NCBI GenBank assembly: GCA_022059125.1
Contig: JAEUWY010000001.1
Coordinates: 4,402,001-4,466,000, forward strand
DNA from: Corynespora cassiicola
Lineage: Eukaryota > Ascomycota > Dothideomycetes > Pleosporales > Corynesporascaceae
Direction of reading: 5' to 3'
DNA: 64,000 bases
Shown here: piece by piece, positions 10,553-21,434 of the stretch
Position numbering within the stretch: position 1 is the first letter of the stretch
Layout: each line of letters opens with the position of its first letter
Translations under genes and position numbers: made by a program
The notes under the pieces: generated by a model
The model's input: only the letters and a program-made list of their open reading frames with translations
Database searches by the model: none
Told to the model about the DNA's origin: nothing

Positions 10553-12004
10553 TCAAGATGGTTTAAACGCTTGGTAAGTTTGTTGCCCGGGGTACGCCGG
10601 CTCGGGAGATTCATAAGTCTGTTGACCAGGGTACGCAGGGGGTGCGGTAGTGCCAGATGCTGCGTAACCGGGGGTATTCGATCGCGGGGCTGGAGAAGCA
10701 TACCTATCACCATAACCAGGAGTGTTAGTCCTAGGCACAGCTGCAGCATAAGTATCGTAACCTGGTGTGTTGGTTCTCGCTGGTGCTGGGGCATAGCTAT
10801 CATAGCCTGGTGTTGTGGTTCTTGGTGGTGGCGGTGCACCATATCCGTTGTTATAGCCTGGAGTGTTCGACCGAGGGGTAGGGCCGTTCGAAACGTAACT
10901 ATCGAAGTTATCGTTGTAGCCGTCGTTGAACTGCATCCCGTTGGATGGAGGAGGAGCTCCATATCCATATCCGTTAGGATTCGGATGGTTGGCAACGCCG
11001 GGCTGGCTGTACTGGCTCAGTGATTGAGCAGGAGACGCTCGGTCATACTGCTGGTTTTGAGTATATCCTGCGCCAGCTCCGTAGACTGGAGACGAATGCA
11101 CAGGTGAGACATTTCTAAAGCCGTCCTGTTGTTGACCGTAAGGCGCACCGTAAGGCGCACCGTAAGACGCAGGGCTGTGGTTCGGGCTACGGTGGGGGGC
11201 ACCGTTCGGGAGCGCTTGGGTCTGGTAGCCGGGAGGAAACCCATAGCTATCCTGGGTGTTAGACCGTTGAATTGGCGACCTGCCTGGCGAGCGTCTTCCT
11301 ACAGCTGCTGCGCCAGTGATGCCTGAACTGGACACACTTCCATTGTGGTCCAGCCTGTCCATCTCCATGTCTCCCTTCTTTTCTGGGATGACCTCCTCTT
11401 CCACATAGCGATCCCTCGCATCGCTCATCATCGGCATGGCAGGTAGAGCGTCTCCATTCACTGGCTTCTTGGGTGCATCAAATGTGGCAAACTGTGGTCT
11501 TTCGGGTTCGGGTTCGGGCGCGGGCGCGGGCGCAGGCGCAGGCATAGGGGCGGGGTTGAATGTAGGAGCGGCATGAGAGCGGTATTGCTGATTGACCGGG
11601 CGGTTGTCCATGGGCATCGGCGCAGGCGGAGGGTACGGTGAAGGATATCCTTGTGGAGGCTGTTCGCTTTCCATGCGCTTGTGCCCAGATGATCCCCTGG
11701 ATCCCCTCGGAGTGCAGCAACAAGTACAGCACCTAAAGCAGCAGCATGCACACTCTGCACCACAGCAAATACATCGTACAATGCACATGACTACTGAGAT
11801 AACAATGAGTGAGCCGATGATTATTGCGGCAATGACTGGCCATCTATGGACTGTGAGCAATCAGGCTGGGCGGGTGGGGACTGCTGCGACTGACTTGCAA
11901 TAGGCCTTAGCCATGCAGTTGTCCCATGACGAGAGGGTGAGCTTCGCATCCGCAAGCGGATCGCGAACCACGAGAAGGTCCCGGATCGCTAGAAGGGAAG
12001 GCAT
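10553..12004 (-). CDS. Fibroin-3-related single-pass membrane protein with NTPGY repeats
   Basis: Two exons, 11895-12004 and 10553-11843, around a 51-nt intron (GTCAGT donor, CCATAG acceptor); splicing joins WDNCMAKAYCK to WPVIAAIIIG, a junction typical of fungal fibroin-3-related proteins. The 466-residue product has a short luminal N-terminus, a TM segment at about residues 38-58, then a Cys-rich juxtamembrane patch with many CC pairs, likely palmitoylated. The rest is a disordered Pro/Tyr/Gly-rich cytoplasmic tail with acidic PEPEPE, repeated SYGAPYGAPYG, five copies of a [RS/RT]-x-TPGY motif in the last 140 residues, and a closing double YPGQQTY. The family is common in Pezizomycotina, and its cellular role is unclear. 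Confidence 0.85.
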
Positions 12005-13657
12005 TGTGGGAGAAGAAAGAATCGCGCTGGAGGCGCGAACGACGGGAGGGGGGCCGGTATATTACAGGACGGGGCGCGGGAGGGGGCGATATTGGCGAGG
12101 CTGAGTCCCACTTGCTCCTGTCGGCTGGGCTTAAGAGATAAAGATAGAGTGGCTCAGCGACAAAGGAGGAGAAACGTCGCGCCGCTTCATCTCATGTCAC
12201 AGCGAAATACACAAAACGTCGAGAAGAGCGAGCGCGAGGGACAGGAGACATTGTTCAAATGACGATTTTCTGGTGATCCGGTTAATTTAGCCCAAACGTC
12301 CCTGAACGCGCGGGCTCCGCCAAGGATGACTCGCGGCAGTGGGTGGCTGAGTCGCTTGTGGACGGTAACCAACACCATCACTACTGCACCTCTTCAGCAC
12401 CTAGGTAGCACGTTGTATGCGCTTGCCACCAGTTACATGGGAGCAGGTGCAGCCTAGTTGCCACCATCGTGTGGGTTTCTTTCGTGTTAGCTTACACATG
12501 CTCTGTGATTCCGTGCAGTTTTTGCCTTCTCGTCAACCCCTGACCTCACTACTCGGACTCGGTCCACCCAGATGGCAGACTAAGTACAAGTTCGAACTCC
12601 GGAGTCCCAAGCGGTTTCAACCGAGACATGCGGTTGCTGGCCGCTTGCCACAATGCCTTCTTCAAGTACCCACTTCTGGCTGGCTTTTCGGGCAGCGACC
12701 TGCTTTTCGAGGCACGCTTGGAGTTTCAAGAGATGACGATCACGGGTGCATCACGTGCATCACGTGCATGAACCTTAGAACCATGGCTCAACCCAGAAAC
12801 TGCACTTGGCCATCGTTTTCCAAGCGCATCTCCTGGCAGCTAGAGTGTGTCGGTCGCAACATGTCACCGTTGAGTCTATTTTCAAACTCTGCGTTCTGGA
12901 GCCCCAACCGTGCCCAGGCGACAAGAAATAGGACCCGAAACAGGAGGTCTTGAGACCCAGCATAACATCATGCCCGGGTGCCCAGCTTGCCAACCACTTT
13001 CTCAACAATTTATCTGGTCCTCAACTATAGGATCTCCCGCCTCCACCGAACCATGCGGTTCACTGCGATTGTAGAAACGTCGTGAACCATGCCAATCATC
13101 ATGCCGACGAAATGCCCGTTATGCTGCGCACCAAAAACCAAGCTACCGATGGATGATTTGTTTTGACCTTTTTTCCGAACTGTATGGGTAGGCTAGCGAG
13201 GCCAAAATTACGTTGGTAGTTACACAAAAAACATCGAAAGATTTAGCATGCAGGCCAAATACAGGCGAAAATGTAGCGCGATAGTCAGAAAGGCAAGCAT
13301 GATTGTGAGGATATTCCACTCTGGTTCTCATTATGATTGAAAGAGTATGTTAAATTGTCAAAATAGTTTTCTAGCGCAGCGCAGCAAAGTGGGCAGAGCC
13401 AAGTTCTCAACAGAATTGTCTCTAAACAATACGTCCGAATTTTTGATGAGTTATAGAAGTTTTCGATTGTTCTCCAACTACCCCAGCATCGTGTATTGCG
13501 ACAACACGAGCTCACCATCATCTGGACGATCGAATTTCCTTATACTGCTCTCTGAAAGAAGCCGCCATAGCTGGTATCTATAAACAAAACCTTAAGGGTG
13601 TGTCCCATGCGCTAAACATACAAAAAATATACCATCTGGACAGCCGGTCATAATACA
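12005..13657. other. Intergenic, 1.65 kb, with a possible relic coding frame
   Basis: The left end is the promoter of the fibroin-3-related gene. A 75-codon open frame at 12544-12771 (plus) reads in a protein-like way near residues 29-65 but has no partner exons I can find. Two CACGTG hexamers at 12752-12757 and 12761-12766 lie inside it, in a 9-bp direct repeat. No RNA gene or transposon end was seen. Confidence 0.4.
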
Positions 13658-14542
13658 ATGCAGGAGTTGACATCCTTAAAACCACAGGCGCAAAATGCAG
13701 GTTCAGAAAGTACGCACCATGCGAGATCAAACTATAGAAAATCATTAGGGGCTATCCATATCGAAGCCACTTATTCTTCTGTAACTGATATTGCTTCAAC
13801 CCAAAAACCTGTCCTTGATGGATTACCCGTGCACTTGGCTGACGATGACCAGGCAGTGAAGTTTTGGTGGGAAGATGATGAAGGTTACTGGACTGATGAC
13901 GAGGTATTCCTGGTGCCTACTCGTGTAAATGAGAGCCGACCCTTGTTAGACACCAACTTCTATCTAAACAGTAAAAGTCAACAGGAAGATGTATCTTTCT
14001 TGAACCAACACCAATTGATTGAAGCACATTTGGAGCTCCTTCACACACGTGAGCGGAACCAATGCACTGCTTCTACATGTATGTTCTTCCAGCAGCCGGC
14101 AGTTCCCGGCATCGATTCCAGCGACGGTGGTGAAGGCCAAGACTCAGATATTGTCCAGGATACAAGAGCCCAATGCGCATATCCCAAACAATACCAGCAT
14201 GTACCCCCCAATGTCACCCTCCCGCTGCAACCGACGCCCCTCGCTTGGAAAACACGCAATACTACAGGTATTACTCGGGATCATCAGGGCCATGCGGTTC
14301 TGAACGGGCACCAAGGCCGAGGTGATCATCATAGCAGTCGTGGCGGTAAGGACGAAGAAGTTGCCAGGAAGGGGCAACCTAGAAGCAGGAACGCTTCCCC
14401 AGACCCGCTCAAAAATGCTCCAAAAGGCCCGAAGTTTAACCCACCAACCGGCCCGAGACTTTGGCGAGCCCAGAGGGATCGGAGCAGAACCGGATCGGCA
14501 TGGAGGAATAACTCTTACGGAAGGGGCCGAGGAAGGGGGTGA
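13658..14542 (+). CDS. Unknown hydrophilic protein with RG-rich tail
   Basis: A continuous 294-codon frame from the ATG at 13658. I do not recognise the protein. It has an acidic, Trp-rich segment near residues 68-80 (KFWWEDDEGYWTDDE), a Cys pair NQCTASTCMFF, a mostly polar His/Gln/Gly-rich middle, and a basic C-terminus with NPPTGPRLWRAQRDRSR and ending GRGRGRG, which resembles RGG-type RNA-binding tails. No intron is required. The 3' end is 192 bases from the 3' end of the convergent NmrA-like gene. It could be a lineage-specific gene or mis-called non-coding sequence, but its length and the RG tail favour a gene. Confidence 0.5.
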   Translation: MQELTSLKPQAQNAGSESTHHARSNYRKSLGAIHIEATYSSVTDIASTQKPVLDGLPVHLADDDQAVKFWWEDDEGYWTDDEVFLVPTRVNESRPLLDTNFYLNSKSQQEDVSFLNQHQLIEAHLELLHTRERNQCTASTCMFFQQPAVPGIDSSDGGEGQDSDIVQDTRAQCAYPKQYQHVPPNVTLPLQPTPLAWKTRNTTGITRDHQGHAVLNGHQGRGDHHSSRGGKDEEVARKGQPRSRNASPDPLKNAPKGPKFNPPTGPRLWRAQRDRSRTGSAWRNNSYGRGRGRG

Positions 14543-14734
14543 TATGTGGCTCGTTAAGATGGCGTGGAGGATACCCTTTTCGATGCGGGATTTTGTAGTA
14601 GGCCGAATACATGAATCGCAGTGCACTTATATGACGATGAGTACTCAAATGTGTTCATATTCTGATATCTTAACATAATGATCGTCCACAGCTAATTGCA
14701 TTTCCTGATGCGTTTCCGTTCAGATTTTCGTAAG

Positions 14735-15812
14735 TCATTTCTCGCCAACAAGCTTGCCGGAAAGGGCCGCCTTGACCGACGCCTCGTAATCTTCCTTCCG
14801 CAGGCCCAACTTGTCGTTCCAAAGTCCGGCAGGCGTCGAGTCGCCAAGGTTGTCCTGACCGAAAGCGGCGGCCCTGATGAGATCGACAACGCCGCTGAAG
14901 TCCTGCTTCTTGAGTTTCTCGTTGCCCGACTCGATGAGCTCCTTGCTTGTGATGTGCTTGACGGCCCATTTTTCGCCCGAGACCTTTTCCACCGTCTCCA
15001 AAAGCTGCTTCTGGTTTGTCTCAAAAGATGAGACGAAGATGTACTGGTTCTTGGTCTCGGCGGACTTCTCCAAGACTTTGATGAGGGCCAAGCCGATCGC
15101 ATAAAGGTTGGACACTGAGAAGGTACCCTTGCCTTCGTCGATGAAAGTGAAGGTCTTGTTGGCAATGTCAGTGCCCACGAAACCGACCTTGATGCCCTGT
15201 GGTGTGTAAGCAATGATCACGTGATGCCCGTCTTTCCAAGGGTCTGAGACTTACCCAGTCAAAGAAGGGTCCAGTGATGACACTACTCCAGCTGATGACG
15301 TCTTCCTTAGTCTTTAGGTAATCAACAGTGCCCTTCTTGGCGCGCAGAATAGGAACAATGGACAGGACACGCTCATCAACAGTGTTGCTTCCATACTCAG
15401 ATGGGAGGAACCGCTTGACACCAGCAGCAATGGCGGCGTCGATTAGCTTCTGCTGGTCTCCCAGAGCTGTACCTCCGACCAAAGAAAGAACGGCGTCCTG
15501 GCCTGTGAATGCGCTCTTCAAGGAATCGACCGAATCGTAGTTTGCTCGGACCACCTTGACTCCCGAAGGGAATGTAGAGCTGGAGCCTTCACGCGACAAG
15601 ACGGTGACATTGAATGAAGAGTTCTCAAGGAATGCATTCAGAATGGAAGGACCAAGGTTTCCTCCAGCCTAATAGAAGAAATTAGCATTTACTAGCAAAG
15701 AGCTGTGGGGAAGAGGAACTCAACCCTCGCGGCGGAATTCATCCGGAGCAGGGCCATGTGGGGTAGGGAAGCAACATACCCCAATGATGATAACGTTCTT
15801 GATGTCAGACAT
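14735..15812 (-). CDS. NmrA-like/isoflavone-reductase-family NAD(P)-binding protein
   Basis: Three exons: 15780-15812 (11 codons, MSDIKNVIIIG), 15255-15668 and 14735-15196. Introns of 111 nt (GTATGT donor, ATTAG acceptor) and 58 nt (GTAAGT donor, CACAG acceptor) are both in phase 0. The product is 302 residues. Splicing rebuilds the dinucleotide loop IIIGAGGNLGPSIL at residues 8-21, followed by VTVLSREGS (an NADPH-type Arg at the end of strand 2), AVLSLVGGTALGDQQKLIDAA and VKRFLPSEYGSN, the hallmark of the isoflavone reductase/phenylcoumaran reductase-like clade. The C-terminal half binds substrate. Fungal members act as redox sensors or aromatic reductases; the substrate here is unknown. Confidence 0.87.
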
Positions 15813-17097
15813 TTTGAATATCTCAGAGAAGTTGTTGATGAAGTAGAAGAGAATGGGAAGGATAACAGCGAGATATAAGTAGGTTTTTGGGATGCGTGCC
15901 TGTGCAATGGTGTGATTGTTCGCCATTTCGTGGGAGCACCAATGGCTCTATATACCCCACCACAGCCACCTGAAGCCCCACCCTCGATAATGTTTGGAAA
16001 GCAGTAACTGCCTCGCGCAATGAGGGGGATAGGCTTAGAAATGCGTAGAATCACGCAAGCCAGCCAGTCAGGAATCCTCTGTGGCCAAAACTTGCAACGA
16101 GCTGAGTATTAGAAAGCTCAATTGGGTAGTGTGTGTGGATTCCAGCCCCATCTTACGAGCTATGGAGAGAGATTCAGGTAGTACGACGAGGTCAAACTCC
16201 GTTCTTACGTGGTTGGTTGAATTTGTAAATGTCGCGGAAGTCATCCGCTATTACAAAGCCAAGACCGACCTTACCTAAAGGAGAATCGCACTTTGAATTT
16301 GATTCCGTTTTGCATCCGCATCTCCTCAAGATTAGTATTCGGGGCATTCTCTCTGGGCACCACGACATTCTCGGCAATTAGACCACGGGATTGTTTGCTG
16401 CTGGCTGAAATGACGAGATCGTTGGCGGCCCGACTCACACAAAAGCTCCCACATAAGACCCCGACGGTCAAATTATCGGCGCCACAAGGCGTTCACAAGA
16501 TGTTACCGCAGGCCTCTTTCCGCTGGACGCGTACTTAGGAGGGGCTAATTGAAATAACGGTAAGAACCTTATTATAATCTTCGTCGGGCATGAAGACCAC
16601 TGACCGCGCGTGCCGTTACCCCTGAGCGGACGAAAACCTCAGCGGCGGGACCTGGACGAGGAACGACCTTGACAGAGGATATTGTCATCATCAGCCACAT
16701 TCGATTTCTCGCATTTCGCGTGAGTTGTTTTATATTTCGCCGGATATTATGATGGCAACACAAAACAGGTACCTAAAGAGAGATCGTGCGTGCAAGTTGC
16801 CTCTTGAGTTACTGTTCTGTGCTACTTGATATATTTACTGCGCTAAAGCAACAAATAACTCACTCACTGTATCGAGCATAAAGGTAGATCATATTGGTGA
16901 AGGGAACATGTTTGATACCATGACCCGGAATTACGATGTAGATAGGTGGTCTTGAGACTTCAATGCGCCGCCAAACACCAACTCTCGTCATACGATATCT
17001 CGCAGGTGAAGTGGACGAAAGCCACCAATTTGATCAAAGAGAAACCATAAGGTAAAATCCCGGCCCTGTTAAACAGCTGATCATGATTAATTTTCTT
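15813..17097. other. Intergenic, 1.3 kb
   Basis: Contains the promoter of the NmrA-like gene at its left end and the 3' flank of the 17098-19047 gene at its right. Several 60-80-codon frames occur on both strands, none convincing. No RNA gene or repeat array was recognised. Confidence 0.45.
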
Positions 17098-19047
17098 TCA
17101 CTGTTCATCTTCTTCGATGTTCAGTCGCTCCTCAATTATCCCCCATTTTTCCAACTGGATCAGAAGCGCAAGCGGATCCTCTCCATTCCACATGCTGATT
17201 TCCCACTCTTCCTTGTTCCGGCCGAGACCTCGATTGTACACTCCTGGAATCTTTTCAATTGTCCAAACCAACCTTCGATGCGACGCGTTGAGCTCTCGGA
17301 TGTATTCGCTGACTTTTGCCAAGGCATCTCCAGCGCTTCTGCGGCGCAGTTTCTGCCATGGAACCAAGATGTTTAGAACGTTCCCTTTTTGACTTGGCTT
17401 ATGATTCAATCGAATGCTCTCTATGCGGCTGATAACACGATGGTACGCATCCACCGCCAATCCCAACTCGTGCATTTCCGGCGTGTGTGGAGGGTAGATC
17501 GGATGGCGAAACCCGAACCTCGCAATTCTCAACCTCGACCCGTTTTCAACTGTCCTGCGACATTCAAGCCTGCGATTGTGCTCGTATCTGTTCCTGTTTG
17601 TGGGGTTCCGGTTTTGCTGTTTCCATGCCTTGCGCTGTCCGGTGAGGAGAGCCCACAGAAGAGCGGCCCTTGACGGCGGGATCACATATTCGAGTCTTTT
17701 GTTGATGAAAGGATCGTCTTTTTGCTCAATCATGTACTTGATGTAAGAAGTGCTTCTCGTGCGAGAATTAATATTCGCTCGCATCCAATCCCGGAAATAA
17801 GGGTCGGCGCCGTAACGATCAGTGTGGTTGTTCATCAGCTCGCGCTTAGGTGAAGGGATTGCATTTGGCCATAGAGGCCAAGGTTTTGACGGATCCCGCA
17901 TCTGGGATTGCTGATAACGATGAAGTCGAATTGGGGATTTTGGAGAAGGTGTGTCGCCTTTTTGTTTACTGCGCAAGGTGGATGGACTTTGACGTTCCGA
18001 CGGAAAGACTGCAAATGGATCAATGAATGACAATCGTTGTCCGATCCTTGGGTCTCGAGCAATTTTAACTTGTTTCTGGGTTCGATTTGGGACGTGTAAG
18101 AGTTGAATGTGTGCCTCGAATATGCGACTAGGTGAGAACAGAGAGAACGAATGTATGCAGACCATGACAGACATGCCCCGAGAGTTCCAGGCATGATTTA
18201 TGTCTTCCAACATCTTGTTCAACTTTGAAACATCCGACCTGGCTATTTTAACTTGCGATGCTGACTCCGAAACAGAATCATTTCTCTTGTGATGGTGGGT
18301 TTGGGAAAGTTGTTCTTGTCGACTATCATGTAGATTGACAGGGTTTTGCTCATGCTCTTCTTTCGAGATGAACCAGGATAAGCTTCGCCTGCTCCTTCTT
18401 TCTGATTCTATTGGTGAAGTCTGTAGGAACTTTGCGAGAAAATCAACTAATCGGCAATAATCCGTGTACGTTATACCATGGTCTGCACAAGCCGTTGTGT
18501 ACTCTAAGGGATCACACATCCTCCAAGTCGTGATCAAATGTGTCATAGATTGATCACATTGTTTTCGATTCTTGACTCCGGGTATTACTATCCCAACAGA
18601 GTCAACAAAGTATCTTTCTGGTTGCTCAGGTGGTAGCCAAAAATCTTCAGGCTGTGGCGATGGCCCACTTGGTCCATGCAACGAAGTAGATGGAGTGTTG
18701 ATTGAAGATCTCAAACGTCCAAATAACGATGGCCTCTGAGGCCGACACCTTTGGTTCTCGTAATGAACACCAACCGGGAGAGTACTGTCCGAGGTAGCGA
18801 TGGTTGTTAATGTGAGGCTTGGTCGCTTCTTGGACAGAGAACCCGCCCGCAAAGACATAGGCGAGTCTTGATCTTCTCGTCCTGATAACTGATTTTTAGT
18901 GGTTATTGTATTGAATAGATGCGTCGACTTAGAGAATATTATCTCGGAATTCGCATCGTCCAAGTCGCTATCGGTATGTCTTTCGTCATTCTCACACTCT
19001 ATCGTGTCTTGGTTCTGTACAAGCTTTGGTATAGGGTAGCTTTGCAT
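17098..19047 (-). CDS. Large unknown protein, conserved-looking, no recognised domain
   Basis: A single 649-codon frame from the ATG at 19047 to TGA at 17098, too long to be chance. The first 150 residues are polar and Ser/Pro-rich (disordered). Residues about 150-230 look folded, with YFVDSVGIVIPGVKNRKQC and a helical WRMCDPLEYTTACADHGITYTDYC. A second folded block covers the C-terminal third: DPYFRDWMRANINSR, PPSRAALLWALLTGQRKAW, MHELGLAVDAYHRVISRIE and WTIEKIPGVYNRGLGRNKEEW. There are no signal peptide or TM segments. I do not recognise the family; the layout suggests a cytosolic or nuclear protein peculiar to filamentous ascomycetes. Confidence 0.7.
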   Translation of the reverse strand: MQSYPIPKLVQNQDTIECENDERHTDSDLDDANSEIIFSKSTHLFNTITTKNQLSGREDQDSPMSLRAGSLSKKRPSLTLTTIATSDSTLPVGVHYENQRCRPQRPSLFGRLRSSINTPSTSLHGPSGPSPQPEDFWLPPEQPERYFVDSVGIVIPGVKNRKQCDQSMTHLITTWRMCDPLEYTTACADHGITYTDYCRLVDFLAKFLQTSPIESERRSRRSLSWFISKEEHEQNPVNLHDSRQEQLSQTHHHKRNDSVSESASQVKIARSDVSKLNKMLEDINHAWNSRGMSVMVCIHSFSLFSPSRIFEAHIQLLHVPNRTQKQVKIARDPRIGQRLSFIDPFAVFPSERQSPSTLRSKQKGDTPSPKSPIRLHRYQQSQMRDPSKPWPLWPNAIPSPKRELMNNHTDRYGADPYFRDWMRANINSRTRSTSYIKYMIEQKDDPFINKRLEYVIPPSRAALLWALLTGQRKAWKQQNRNPTNRNRYEHNRRLECRRTVENGSRLRIARFGFRHPIYPPHTPEMHELGLAVDAYHRVISRIESIRLNHKPSQKGNVLNILVPWQKLRRRSAGDALAKVSEYIRELNASHRRLVWTIEKIPGVYNRGLGRNKEEWEISMWNGEDPLALLIQLEKWGIIEERLNIEEDEQ

Positions 19048-20585
19048 AACTCCGGATCTTATAGCATTTCTTCGTCCAAACAGATGGTATCCTCTCGTTA
19101 TTCTTCAGGCCTGGTGAAGGTCTTTGCAATCACTAGCTGGTCAACACATCTTTTTCTTATTGTTGAAGTCGAATTCATTCAAATTCTGGAATCTGCTTGA
19201 AATATGGCTCCAATGTCGAGTCCAAGGGTAGTGACAGCCATATAACACACTCTCAAAACATATAAACTTCTCAATATCCGTACAGAAGTTTGAGGGTTTG
19301 GGTCTAGACACAGTGAATTGGACTAATCACTCGAGGTTTATTCTTATTGATATTCCATTGGCTTCCCACAATAACCGTTCAAGACTCCTTTTCCACCAGA
19401 GCCGGCACTAATTGTCCACGTGACTCCAGAAGTTCTCTAGTGAGACAAAGGAATGTTGAACAAATAAGGACTTCCGCCTGTTACGAATAGATATGAGGGG
19501 AAAAGATCTGTTTTAAAAACCTATCCAGCTGTCATATCTTTAATTATGCCCGAGAAGAGGCTCTGGACTTTCCGCCTCTTTCCCGGGACAGTGGGTAGTG
19601 TCGGCGACTGGACTTGTTGCTACAGATCGACATTTCAAATTACCGCATCTAGGTCACAAAAGTGTCTAAAACAATGCTAACTTTTTTAGATCTGATAAAA
19701 TATCCGCGGAGGTCATGACTTTCCAGATAATCATGTCTAAAAGCGCTACACTGGCCACGAATTCTGGTGCGCATGAGTCAAACGACCAGTATGCATGGGG
19801 TTCTGGATTCCACACATTTAAACTCTAATATCAGGCGCTCGATAGTCCAAAGATGTAGAATTTACTAAAAATTTCTAGGTCATCTATCTTATGCTTCAAA
19901 GAGTGATCCGCCTTGAAAGGTGAGTCGTACTTTTGTTCCATTAGAAGCAGAAGGGGGTTTCAGACACTTCATTAGCGTGTCGTGGCTATTGATATCGCCT
20001 TTCTTACCTTCCAATGAAGATTCTTAGTCTTGGGTTTGGCATTTAACGCAGAAACCACCATGATCTTCTATGATTTGATTTTTTAAAACAGAACATAGGG
20101 CACAGAGAGTCCTCCAAAATACGAATGACAAGCTATCTTCTGTAATGAACTTAGGCTCTTCACACCTGGCGACGTGCAGTCCTCGCAAGTGACAGTGGCA
20201 ACAATTAATCTGAGAGAGCTGCAGGTGAACTCTCAAGGGAGTCCTTGTGCACTTTGAGAGTTCAAAGCACATTGTGAGCACAATAGCCATTGTCTAGATT
20301 TGCTTTCATTATTGGTATGTATCTCTTTCATACACGTCGAGTCCTGTTCACAACGCAATTACACGTGTCCAAACCATCTTGGTAACTTAAAAATAACAAG
20401 ATTGCAACAAAAACAATAGCATCTTCGAGGTCTACTTCATCAGCTATATAAGACATCAAAAACCCTCCCACAAAAACTCATTCAACATTCCAATCAAGCA
20501 CTTCCAGTTCTTCACTCGCTAACTACTACGCAGCAAAGTAAAAGCCCCTGACAGTACCGCAGAATTCTACTTAACCCCCAGCAAA
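19048..20585. other. Intergenic, 1.5 kb, divergent promoters
   Basis: Separates divergently transcribed genes (large unknown protein; J-domain protein). It is AT-rich. Small open frames at 18919-19200 and 20024-20290 are not convincing. A TATA box for the J-domain gene is listed separately. Confidence 0.45.
20445..20452 (+). promoter_or_regulatory. TATA box of the J-domain protein gene
   Basis: TATATAAG lies 134 bases upstream of the ATG at 20586. It is followed by a pyrimidine-rich leader (CATTCCAATC, CTTCCAGTTCTTCACTC), as expected for a strongly expressed fungal gene. I did not see a convincing heat-shock element nearby. Confidence 0.5.
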
Positions 20586-21434
20586 ATGTCTCGTCACAGC
20601 GGCTTCGACTCTCGCGGCAACTACCGCCCAGAATATGACGAGTACCTCGCCGGCGAATCCCGCCGCCCAAGCAGCCGCTTCACCCACTCCTCCCGCAGCT
20701 CTACCTTCCACTCGGGAAGCCACGGTGGGCACTCAATCCGTGTCGCCGAGCCCAAGGGCTTCAGCTCCTCCTCGTACTCCCGCCAGCACCTGGACGAGTA
20801 TGACGGTCTGGATCCGCACAGCAGCTCCCACCACGGTCGCAGCCGCTCTGGATCCTTCCGCGACGACTACGACTCCTACCGCGAGCGTTCGGGCTCCCGT
20901 CGCGAATCGAGCTCGCACCATGGCAGCTCCTTCGCAAACGGGCATTCTGTCCGCGAAGCAGTGCCACAGGGCTTTTCCTCGCACAGCACTTCGTCGTCGC
21001 AGTCCCGGTCCTCGTTCTCGCGCTCGCATGACGAGCCCTCGTATGGTGGTTCCTCTTTCAGCACGCGCACCGCCGTTCCGAATGGCTTTTCCGCCTCCTC
21101 ATCATCTTCCTCATCATCCTCGGGTTACGGATCTTCGGCGTATGGTTCCTCTGCCTATGGCTCCTCGTCGAGCTACGATGGCTCCAGCGCTGCGCCCTCT
21201 GCTCGCAACGGGCCGGATCTGTACTCCGTGCTCGAGGTCTCGAAGAATGCTTCGGCAGATGAGATCAAGCGGATGCATCGGAAGTTGAGCATGAAGTACC
21301 ATCCTGACCGGGCTCAGGAGGCGGATAAGGCGGACGCGACGAGCAAGATGGCGGAGATTAATAGAGCGCATGATGTGCTTAGCGATGATAAGAAGCGGGC
21401 GTTGTATGATAGGACTGGCGAGATTAGCTTGTAA
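20586..21434 (+). CDS. Ser-rich J-domain (DnaJ/Hsp40 class C) protein
   Basis: Encodes 282 residues with no intron. Residues 1-205 are low-complexity, rich in Ser, His, Arg and Tyr, with a nine-Ser run and GSSAYGSS repeats. Residues 208-276 are a J domain: DLYSVLEVSKNASADEIKR, then MKYHPDR with the essential HPD at 239-241, ending VLSDDKKRALYD. J domains stimulate the ATPase of Hsp70. The J domain at the C-terminus, without a Gly/Phe region, zinc fingers or client-binding domains, makes it class C. The long leader holds three copies of R-x-A-x-P-x-G-F-S at residues 52-60, 123-131 and 161-169. There is no TM segment or signal, so it is probably cytosolic or nuclear. The Hsp70 partner is unknown. 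Confidence 0.88.
   Translation: MSRHSGFDSRGNYRPEYDEYLAGESRRPSSRFTHSSRSSTFHSGSHGGHSIRVAEPKGFSSSSYSRQHLDEYDGLDPHSSSHHGRSRSGSFRDDYDSYRERSGSRRESSSHHGSSFANGHSVREAVPQGFSSHSTSSSQSRSSFSRSHDEPSYGGSSFSTRTAVPNGFSASSSSSSSSSGYGSSAYGSSAYGSSSSYDGSSAAPSARNGPDLYSVLEVSKNASADEIKRMHRKLSMKYHPDRAQEADKADATSKMAEINRAHDVLSDDKKRALYDRTGEISL

Noticed and set aside
12417..12953. 178-codon plus-strand frame upstream of the unknown RG-tailed gene
   Set aside because: The translation has no domain; the neighbouring frame in part of this region looks more protein-like, but neither forms a complete gene.
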